A stretch of 64,000 nt of DNA from Chaetorhynchus papuensis (lineage: Eukaryota > Chordata > Aves > Passeriformes > Rhipiduridae): contig VWYX01000730.1 of NCBI GenBank assembly GCA_013396525.1, positions 369,092-433,091 of the forward strand, given 5' to 3'. Shown here one piece after another: positions 46,329 through 56,700 of the stretch. Made by a program: the position numbers and the translations under genes. The notes under the pieces were generated by a model. The model made no database searches. It was not told where the DNA came from and was given only the letters and a program-made list of their open reading frames with translations. Numbering within the stretch: position 1 is the stretch's first letter; every line of letters begins with the position of its first letter.

Positions 46329-47021
46329 CCAGTAATTAAGCTTCATTTAAAGAAAATATTTCTGCAACAGTTTCTTTTATAATGGTAGCAGCTAAGCCTC
46401 AAGTTGTGCATTGTAGGAGACTTAGTAAAGAATTTAAGGTTTATAGTAAGGAGAACTTTTTTAAGACAGTATGTTAGCCTTTTACTGTTCCAGTATTTCT
46501 GTTGACTGTTGACAGGACTGCTCCTGAAAAAAGCTTTATTTTATTGAGTAAATTTGAAGGGACAGTTCCTAGTTTAAAAAACTTTAAAAAGCAGCACAGT
46601 CACTCTTGGACACACCTTATACTTACTTTCTAATTATTTCTAGCCTCATAAAAATTGGGCATGTCTTATCATTTCAGACTGAATAACTTTTAAGTGAAGG
46701 ACAGTTAGGTTTGAATACTGAACACATAGAAATCTCATGAGTTACCCTGTGTGGCTGACTTTGTGACGGCTTGGTTTCAGTCTCTAAAATCTCTGACTTA
46801 ATTGAATTTCCAGGCTATAAACAGTAAATATACAAATACAATTTATAGTTTGGCTATTCATATGAATTCCATGAACTTGGATTAATACTAAACTACAGTG
46901 CCTGAAAGTGCAGATATCAGACTTCAGCAGATGAAGTTAATGATTTCAGAACAAACCAAAGATTGGCAAGAGACCAGTTTTCAAAACACTTGCAGCATCA
47001 GTAGCACAAAGATTTGTGACT

Positions 47022-47042
47022 GCAGCAGCAGCAGCAGCAGCA
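47022..47042 (+). repeat. (GCA)7 trinucleotide run in 3' UTR
   Basis: Seven uninterrupted GCA units about 700 bases after the JMY stop codon; untranslated in the JMY frame. Confidence 0.95.
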
Positions 47043-47468
47043 TAGAGCACTTCTCTGTGGTGGTTCTCTTCTTTTACTGACACATGAATGAACTTGAGTA
47101 TCAATGAAGGTTCCCACTAAACCTAAAATTTGAGAAACCAGAGGTATCACAATCTGTAAAGAAATTATTAATCTGGTTAGAAAAGGCTGTGTCAACAGAA
47201 TGGGAGACAAATATTTGTAATCCTTGCAACACAGTTAGGAGTAGAAAGACGATAACCTTTTTGAATGTTCACAATCCAGCATGTCCACTGGTTAGTTGTT
47301 ACCATAGCTGGAGAGTGACTGTTGGTAAAGTGCTACAGCTGTTTAAAAACTGATTCTGACTTAGCACATCATCTGCTGAATGTTCTTGTGATTATGAAAT
47401 AACTGTCTCAAGCTGTTCCCTTGGTATGGTATTTTCAAATGATAATATTTAAAATTTTTGAAAAGGAA

Positions 47469-47474
47469 AATAAA
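47469..47474 (+). promoter_or_regulatory. Proximal poly(A) signal candidate
   Basis: AATAAA 1.14 kb after the JMY stop, followed by U-rich sequence (TTGCCTTTATTTCC). It could give a short 3' UTR isoform. Confidence 0.4.
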
Positions 47475-49351
47475 TGTTGCCTTTATTTCCTCATGAACTA
47501 GCCATTGGCCACCCTAATGATTTCACACTGTTTAATTATGGCTTGCTCCTTCTATTCCATACCAAATGTACTGTTAGTTTTGGAGTTGAAACTCCAGGAG
47601 TGGTGATGTGCTTAACTCTTGCTGAAGCTCCAAGTGAAAATAATTTTGCTTTCATGTAACTTTCTATCCTTGCATACTGAAAACTCCCACTTACCACAGC
47701 TGTTCAGAAATCAAGTGACAGCTATAAGAAAAGATATGTCTTGGAGCTAACTTGGCTTTCTTAGTGCAATTATTCTAATTTCCTAGATAAAAGATCAAAT
47801 TTAAACTTTGTGATTTGAATTTGATTTTAGTAAATCTATTTGACTGTTCAGGATTTTGTTTGCATTTTTTTGGCAAGATAAAAAGGAATTTTCCAAGACT
47901 GAGTTAATTTTTTTTTTTTTTTTAATGAATTGGTTGACCTCCTAAGCATTTTACACTTGCATCTTAGAAATCTCCTGTGGTCATTGCCACACAATATAAA
48001 TATATGTTTTCCTCTGCTGTTTGCAGCCCCATAAAAGCAGTTCAGAATGCAGGCTGCAAATCACTGCCGCAGTCCCTGGTTGTTGTCTCCTTTTTACCAG
48101 TCTACATCCTGCTGACGTCCTGTAAAATCACTTGGACCTAAAATTGCAGGATTCAGTGTCAGAGTTCAGTGTCAGGAGTATGTGCTTGTTGTTCTTCATG
48201 TATCTGGGACCTGCTTTCTGTTACCAGTGTTGTACTTTGTTGTGAAAACAACCCTGTTTTCATTAGGTAGGTTATTTAATGGATGATAGTTTAGATTGAA
48301 AAATGGTTGTACAGAATAGCTCAGAAAACAGCTCAGAAATAGCTGTACTGACAGCTCAGAAAAAAAGCACAGGCCCTTGCTATCCAAGCACATGAAATAA
48401 TTTGGGAGAACAGAGATTGAGACAAAGGCCTTGAAAAATTCAACTGAATAAATACTTTCCGTATAGATGAGCATTTTTGCTTGAAGATACAGACTGATTT
48501 ACCAGCATTCATCATACAAGAGTAAAATAATGAAAATCAGCTGTAGAAATAGCAGGCTAGTATTTTTTGCTGTAAGGTTATCCACTTAATACCATGCTTC
48601 AAGATTGAAGTACTGGTTTTTAACTTGCAAGCTCTACACATGCCAAAACCAGTAGCGTAGAGATTTTAGGTTGAGAACATGTACAGAAAAAGTGTATTGG
48701 CACACGTTTTATATGAACTATGCTTAATTACATGTACGTCTGTATAGGCTAAATGTAATGCAATTATTTGCCTTACAAAATGAAGGCTAAATCTGATACA
48801 GTGATGTATATTTATCAAGTGCCATGAAGTGTATTGATATATGTGAAGGGAGTATTAGCAGTGCTCAGCGAAGTGGTTCCATTAATTATTGATGTTTGAA
48901 GACAAACTAATAGTAACTAATTCCTGCAGGAGATCTAGTCATCTCTTGTATTGCTTGCCCTGTGAGTTAACTTCTACATAAAGTTATGACTAAACTTTTT
49001 AAGACCAGTTCTTTCCAGACACTGAACCATTTAAAAAGATACTGAGGCATTCTGTATATTGAAGTAGCTGAACAAGTAGTATAAATATGTAGTAGTGTCG
49101 GTATGAAAAATCCAGGAGATTACTGGTTATCAAAAGTATCCTGAGAATACCTGCATATGTGTACATAATAGTGCACATCAATCACAATAGTACACTAAGA
49201 GTACTGTAAGTAATGCAGAACCTTAGTTCCTGTCAGTGGTGGACAAAGTAACAGGTAACAAGGGAACTTTTGTTCTCCCTAGTCTCCTAATCCAGTATTT
49301 TGGGCCTCTTCAAATTTAAATCTGTGTTAACTGCCAGTAATACCAGAAGGC

Positions 49352-49374
49352 AAAAAAAAAAAAAAAAAAAAAAA
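49352..49374 (+). repeat. 23-base A homopolymer
   Basis: Uninterrupted A-run within the probable 3' UTR. It can act as an internal priming site in oligo-dT cDNA and mimic a transcript end. Confidence 0.97.
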
Positions 49375-49721
49375 GACCTGGTCCTACGTGTGTTCTGACT
49401 CCAGAGTTACTGTGTCATTACCCTGGGAGCAAAGAGAATCTTTGCTCAGTACACACTGCTCAGTATATTGCATGTTAGAATTGCCTAATATGTTGATCAG
49501 AGAATATTTGTACAGCCGTTTAGCTTTTCAGATTTTCCTTCTTTTTTCTTTCCAAACAGGTGCTTGACAGCCGCCAACGTGAGAAAAGAAACCCCAGTTG
49601 AAGATTACTTTTCTTCTGCATTTCTGAGAATTCAGAGCCAGCAGTTATGACCATCAATTCCACGGGAGGCTTTCTTTGGCAAAGAAGTAGTCTTTCTTTG
49701 GCAAATAACTGAATACATGGG

Positions 49722-49760
49722 AAAAAATGGCCTGAAATGTTAATTTCAGGCCACTTTTTT
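49722..49760 (+). promoter_or_regulatory. Strong RNA hairpin in 3' UTR
   Basis: TGGCCTGAAAT and ATTTCAGGCCA pair perfectly (11 bp) around a GTTA loop. An A6/T6 pair extends the stem beyond a single bulged C. Just upstream, CTTTCTTTGGCAAA occurs twice (about 49671-49684 and 49692-49705). Likely a structural or protein-binding element; no known element is identified. Confidence 0.6.
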
Positions 49761-52700
49761 CTTTATTTGTTCAAAAAAATTCTGGTTTGGGCAGAAAGCT
49801 AAGTTGTTTAGATGTGCATTTTATACTATCAAGAATGCCCGATTCTTAAGCACTTTTTATATTTGCGTTAGTAATGTGTGGCCAGTCAAGTGAGGGGGGC
49901 ATTTTGAGTTGGGAGACTACTTGCTGTTAGAGTAACTTTGGGGTTCCAAACCAGCTATAAAATGTCCCCTTCACTGCACTGAATATCTCATGTGCTTGAA
50001 AATTCAACTAAATGGCTCCCTGCAGAGAAGCTTGCTGTGTAGCAGTCTGATATTCCAGAAAGAGGAGAATTCCTAGTTGCACTACAGTAGCTGAAATTCA
50101 GTAACATGCAACTAAGACTTTTTTTCTTCTTAGCTTGAAGAAGCATATGTCAGTATGAAAAGCAACAAGTGACCACAGCACAATGAGAATTAGGAGTTGA
50201 ATTCAGTACATATTCAAGAATGTGTTTGTTTCCATCATGATACATTTAGCAAGACATACTGCAGCACCTTTTTAGAAGGTCATTTGTAGTCTGACATCTT
50301 TTTAAAGTAGACATTTTCATGCTTTTTTAAAATAATATTTAGCTATGCTGAACCAAGTTAGTTATACTTTTATCATTTGTTATAAGAAGCAATATTTTGT
50401 AATTTCATACTTAAAAATATTTTTCTCTTTTGGTTTAAAATGGCTTTTTGATTAAGTCTAAGCAGCCTTCTTTAAAAAGATCAAAGCACTTAAGCATACT
50501 GATAATTCAGTTGTGAAAATCATGCTGTTCTTGCTGGTTTTCATTATTCCCTTTAGTGGCTGCGAAAATGTTTGTATTTCATACCCAAAAGCCTACTGGC
50601 TGAAAAAAGTTTCTTTTGATTCTGATTGTTTTATTTTTAAAGGAGAGTTTCAACTTCCTCTGCAGTGAATACTTAGGAGTAGTCCTAAACCTCATGACTA
50701 ATGGCTGCAGGCAGCTACTCTTAAAATACCACAGTACCAAGAGGTATGTCAATACAGAGATACAAGTAGCCTTGTACCACCTAAAAACCTCATGTGGTAT
50801 TAAAAATCAGCCCATTACACTTCTAGGAAAGCTGAATTTTCACTAGCATTTTGTTTTTACTAGCGTGACATACACTGTGTTTGAGAAACACACAGTCCCT
50901 GTCCTTTGTGTTGTGTGGTCCATTCACTGTTCCTATTTTGACAGATAAACTACTATATGGGGATCTGGGTTCTTTTAAGTGGAGTTACTCATTGCTGCTG
51001 TCGTGTAATGGAACACGTACTGTGTTAACATTTATAACAGGGGATTTCACGTCTTGCCGTTTACTTACAGAGAGAGGAGCAGGAGACCTTACCTTAGCAA
51101 TAGGCTGTGTAATCGAAAGGAACCTCAGCTCTGGGACACTTCAGTCTATTGAAGATGTTTTGCTGTGGCTGTCCGAAAATTAAAGCTCTGTCAAACATCT
51201 TGAAAGGATTTTCTTAACCATGTTGCCTTACTTATAAAGTTAGTGAACATTGATTTTCAAAGCACCCGCGAGCAGTGTTACTGTAGTTGTATCGATTTTG
51301 CTGTGTTAGTTGCCAGGTCTCTATTTTTCAGCTGTGTGAAAACACCTGATACTGGCTTTCCACGGGCCTAAAACTACATGATGCTTTTTTCTTAAACTTT
51401 TTCTCTGAATTCTGAGTTACATGGTATGGTTGCAAGCTGTCTGATGCTGTGTTCATGTAGCAATAGCAGCAGTTTCAAGGTTCATCATAATCATTCCACA
51501 CTGCCTATACCATAAGCTGTTTTCCTCTACATCTGTTCGTACTTTCAGTCACACCACACATTAAAACCAAGGTAATCAAATAAATTTTTGGCTGTAGCAC
51601 AAAGCAGAACTATGATGTAGAATGGTAATTCACATTATACATTTCATCTGAAACTTAGCGCTCAATTAGCAGTGGTGAACAAGCATCTTTTATGTCCATT
51701 ATTTCCTGTTTTCCAGCCTGCAGTTTTATTCCTTGGAGTGTGCATACAGAACACTAGCAAAATCTCAAGCCGAGGAAAAATAGTGTAATTTTAAAGTACT
51801 TGTGCAGTGGTTCCCTTGCACAACACGTTTGTCTGCAGTTTACCACTGTGTTGTTACCTAAATAGCTCCATGCTGTACTGTACTACAGTTTTCAGATATG
51901 TTTGCCATGTGATCTGTCATCTTTGCCTTGAAAAATGTGTGCATGATTGATAAAAATTACTCTCCTTAATCTGTTTCATATTTAGATGAAATCTTAGATT
52001 TCTGTAGTATCTTAGTCTGAATAGAAATGGAGTTCTCATATGAGCATGTATTTTATGGGCACACAAAAAGTAGTTCTTACGCTGAGCATAGCAGTATTTA
52101 TCAGTTCAAAACTGCCATCTTCTGTGTGGAAAGTGAATGGGGGTTTTCTCCCACATCCTGCTCAAAAAAAAAAAAAATCCTGAATTTAAATCTCCCATGA
52201 GTCACTAGATGTCACAATTTCACATAATTTTCACTTTGATATAAAAATTGTGCATATGTAGTGTACACAGGCTAATGCATAAAACATACCATCCTCTGTC
52301 ACGTGAAATTTTCCAGTCGGATGGCTACAGCAGAAAATGAGGAAAGTTTAGTATATTTACAAGGAACTTAAGGAAATTATGACAGTCCTGCATTGAGGTC
52401 AGTTCCTCCACAGCTGAGAAAAGCTGTAATAGTTGTGTTGATCCTAGAGAAATCTTGGCAAGCATCACTGAGGAAAAACACGTAAGCATGCGCAAGGAAA
52501 GAGAGCCTCCATAAAAAGACCTGCCTATTGATATTTTTCATTTTATTGTTGTGGCTGCTTTGTTCTGTTGCTAGTTATTTATCTTAAGTAGTTAGTCAGC
52601 TTTTGGACTTTTTCCATTTTTAGAAACTTCTTTCTTTTTTCAGATTAAAAATTCTATTATGGTGTAACTGATCCAGTGAGGTAAAGATTTGGAATGCATA

Positions 52701-53063
52701 ACATTTATTGTACAAATGCTTATGTAAGGACTGAAAAATCTTTTATGAGTGGGAACAAGAAGCTAAATACTCAGTTTCTACTAAAATAACCAAAATGTAA
52801 GGTAAACAGCAATAGTCTTTTGTTCAGAAATGGAATTTGTATCAACAAGAATTTCATGTTCTCACTCATAGAGGTTCCAGATCCTTTACAAATGACCAAT
52901 AATCTTACTCACTTTACTGTATTTTCATGTTAGTTATCTGTCTAGGGTAGATGAAGGCTTTTTTATTTTTCTCAAACTTTCTGATTCATCACTTTTAAGT
53001 TTTGCCTGGTTTTTGGTTTTTTTTTAAATCTGACAGTCTGCATTCTACACCAGACACCTGTAA

Positions 53064-53069
53064 AATAAA
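53064..53069 (+). promoter_or_regulatory. JMY: Likely distal JMY poly(A) signal
   Basis: AATAAA followed by GATTATATATTGTGTTCTTT, a good U/GU-rich downstream element. A second AATAAA lies at 53190-53195. Confidence 0.5.
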
Positions 53070-53189
53070 TAGTATGATTATATATTGTGTTCTTTTGTGA
53101 CTGAATTGGGGATAGAACTCAACATACTTCACTACATTATTTGTAAAGAATCATTGTGAGTATAAGCACTATATTCTGTACTGTTTAAT

Positions 53190-53195
53190 AATAAA
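53190..53195 (+). promoter_or_regulatory. Alternative distal poly(A) signal
   Basis: AATAAA within TTTAATAATAAAGTAATG, 126 bases after the previous signal; the downstream element is weaker by eye. Confidence 0.35.
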
Positions 53196-53733
53196 GTAAT
53201 GATAGATGCATTATTGAAGATGCAGCTTATTGAGGAGACGGAAACACTATTGGTTAATGTTACCCTTGTTCCATTTGTTGCACTGAATTTCAAAAGTGTA
53301 ATTTGTAAATCGAGTTTGCTCATGCTTGTAATCAGATGTTATTTTCATTGTAATGCTTATGTAATTAAATTACCTGGATGTATTTCTGGTAATGATTCCA
53401 TAAGCATGGACAATACGTTGTTGATGTTTCGCACTGCAGAATTAATGCTAAGAACAAGCAAAGCTTCTTGCAAAGAAAAGGAGTAACAGAAGCACCTTAC
53501 TGGGAGAGCATGTTGCATGATTTCTGCGCTCTTGGAGCTGACAGACAAGTAGGTCATCGTAAACTTGACTGCAAATTGCTCTTTGGTGTAATAAGCACAT
53601 CAACATACTGCTATCAATGCTATCAACACAATGGCTATTTTTAACCTATAAATATACTGTAATTTAAGTTTTCCTACAAAGTGAGTTTATATTTAATTGC
53701 TGCCTAATACCTAAATACTTAGAATTTTTAGGA

Positions 53734-53755
53734 GGGTAAGGGGAGGGAGGGTGGG
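53734..53755 (+). promoter_or_regulatory. Putative G-quadruplex / G-rich pause motif
   Basis: Five G-tracts (GGG, GGGG, GGG, GGG, GGG) separated by loops of 3, 1, 1 and 1 bases in an otherwise AT-rich region. Located about 540-670 bases past the likely JMY poly(A) signals, where G-rich (MAZ-like) elements are known to pause polymerase and assist termination. Confidence 0.6.
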
Positions 53756-56700
53756 CACGCCAGTATATTTGTGGGAGGGGCTGTTGCATATATGGGTCTT
53801 TGTACTTCCCGTTCAGTTTGACTGTTAATCCAAAACTCACAGCTCTGGCTGTGAATCTGCAACCTGACATTTATGTATTTTTATTGTGATTCAGGTCTTC
53901 TATATTCTGTGGCTCAGAGCTTCAGAATTTGACAGAAAAGGTCATCTTTCCATTCTCTAGTGTGAATGCTCTGTACCTCTAATGTGGAAAATGACCAAGC
54001 AATGACTTTTATTCTGCTGACTTTTTAATATTAATGTGTAGAGCATTATCTAAAGCTCATTAACCAGTAGTGTGTCCATTGGAAACAAGTAGGAAGGATG
54101 AAGACTCTTGTGGTGCGTATTGTCCAAACTCTGCAGAGACTTTATTCCAGAGACTGTCACCTATCCAGGAACTAGTTTGCCATAAACTGGCTTGATTTTC
54201 AGAGTATAAGTGTAGTTTTGACTTCTGAATTGGTAAATAGGTGTTGGGCATTGGGGATATTCACTAACATCTTCCAGCGTGTTGTAGCTGTTGCTGTATG
54301 TTTTGAACTTCATTTTAAGTGTATCCAAATGCATCATCATAAAAGGAAAGCTTAAGAAGTACAGATGGCTGCAAGTTGTCTTACATGAATGAAGCCAGTG
54401 AAGCTTAATGAAACTAACTTCTTTGTTAAGCCTGTTGAATAAATAAGAAATAATGAAAACAATTTTTCCATTCACTAGCTTTGTGCAATATTATCATTAG
54501 ACTCAGACACTACTAGCACATTGTGCTTGGCTTTAAGAAAGTTCTTTAACTCCATTATATTCAAAAGGACATATTAAATGCATATTTTATCGTAAACAAC
54601 TCTGCAAATTTACTATGCCTGAAAATGCTCAAAGTTATAAAGTATTAAGCACAAGTATGTTAAAAAAAAAAAGATTAAGAACTAAACAAACATTTCTAGC
54701 AATACCTAGAAACTAAAAAAAAAATTAATTGTCTGCTTCTTGGTCTTTTTTCTTTAGTGCAGCTTTTCTGCAATGCAAGTTTATTGCTGTGTATTTCATG
54801 GGATTTTATTATCATGAATCAGAAATTTAAACCTGTACGCAAAGTACTGCATTCACCTTATTGTACATGCGATGTAACATCATACTCACAGTTTTGGTGC
54901 TTTAAAATTATTCCTCTTTTCTTTATTAAAGGATATTTATTTGACCACTGTCTCTGTTTTAACTTTGATTATGTACTAGCATTAAAAAAAATATTCATCT
55001 AATTCATTTCAGTTCCCATTGTTACTCTTACAACTCCTCAAATTGCCTGTCACGGTTTAATGGTAGGTGGTTGCATCTAAGCTGTGTTGCAGCATGGAAT
55101 ACTTGTATTTAGGTAACATCTTTGAAAATGAAGCCACATGAACAATTAAGGTATTACAGAAGAACCTTGCTCTTCAATGTTGCAGGGTAGTTGTGCTTAT
55201 TTACAAATCACACCCACCTTTCATCTCTTAATCCAAAGACAGAAACACTATGAAAGAGGGTGAAAGTTTAAATACAGAAATGGAAAGAGCTTAGCACCCT
55301 TATTAGACTTACCATGTCCCTAACTAGAGTTCCTAGATGTCTGTGGGTAAGTTTTTCCTTTTATTCCTCTGGCCATTTTGTGTTATTAGTTATGTACATA
55401 CAAATCTTGTGAAAGAGGTATGTTCATATTGTGTCTTTTTCCTCTTCTGTGCTTTTGGTGCAGTGCAGGTAGGTTCTATTTCTAGCTGGTTCCTTAGCAT
55501 GAGGAAACCAAAAACTGGTGTATTTCAGGAACTTGAACTATTTGGTACCATTAAAATCCTGAGAAAAAAAGAAAAAGGACATTCCTAACAGCAGCATGAA
55601 ACAGTTTGTATTTGCAGTGCAAATCTACATTGCAGCATGTCATACACAAAATTCAAGGCCTGTCTGGCTTTGGTTTCCTAGTGTTTTTTTTTGTGCCAGG
55701 TACTAATGACTGTTAATTTTGGGTTATGGCAGAACATGTAGAACAAGTGGGAGATGTGTTTTGAAATAAGCTGTTCTTTGATCGTTGCCAGCTTAAGAGA
55801 GTTGCATTTGCGTCTGAAGTCTGTTCCCAAGGCTCTGGCAGTGTGTGACCTGGAGGTGGGTGCCTGCACAGGTTCTGCTCTGCAGGACAGACCGATGCAC
55901 CATCAGCTGATTCTGCTTTGGCTTTGGCTTCAGGAGATAAGTAGATGCTCTTTTATAACTCTCCACAGTATCCATACAGGTTGGAAGTGAATTTAATGTA
56001 TGCATCAGGATTGCAGATGAGTGAGTATATCTGCAGGCAGACTTGAAAGGCAGTGGTATGCCATGCAGAATAAGGCCTCTTGTTTGTATGACACAGAAGA
56101 TGAAAGATATGTAGAACTATCATTTTTTTTTTCCTGTTACATGTCAGATGTAAATCAAAGGTACATTGTAAATAAATATTCACTGGGCCATAGTGCCTCT
56201 GAAATAAAACACCTCTTTCTCAGGGGAATTACTGATACATGCTGGGTTTGTTTCTGTTCCACCACTTCATACTCAAGAGGCACTAGGAACAAGGGAAAGA
56301 AGCGAAAATGGAAGGTGTGTTGGCAGATGTTGTTTTCCAAAACCTGTGAACTGTTCCTTTTCTCAGCAGTTCTTATTGCTGCTTCCCATCACAGGGAGAA
56401 GCCCGTTTTATCGGTTTCATTCTTCCTGCCATAGGAGGGAGCTTACAGGAATCCTGTAAGTATCCACAGTGTCTCTGACTCTTGGCATCAGCAAGCCATC
56501 AGTGTGTCACTGCCACCACCACAGCCAGAGCTTTACACTCATGTCACAGATCGCTGTTTAAGTCTACTGTTACGGAGTTGTGCAACTGTGTTTTTACCTT
56601 TTGTAAAGGAAGATTATGATGTCCGTAAAAATGGGTAAAATGGTGTCTTTAAACCTTAGATGTACTGTGTCAGCCATTTAACTGTTACAGGCATCACTTT

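Larger units (their letters stand above)
46329..53085 (+). other. JMY: Probable JMY 3' UTR (about 6.8 kb)
   Basis: Unique AT-rich sequence follows the stop codon with no recognised transposable element for nearly 7 kb, unlike the introns, which fits a long selected 3' UTR. Poly(A) signals AATAAA occur at 47469, 48447, 51579, 53064 and 53190. The one at 53064 has a U/GU-rich stretch about 25-40 bases downstream, the best end by eye. It contains a (GCA)7 run, a 23-A tract and a strong hairpin (own entries). The exact end is inferred. Confidence 0.6.

Noticed and set aside
49722..49760. Hairpin as a microRNA precursor
   Set aside because: Paired arms are only about 17 bp, shorter than a normal pre-miRNA stem; kept only as a possible 3' UTR structural element.
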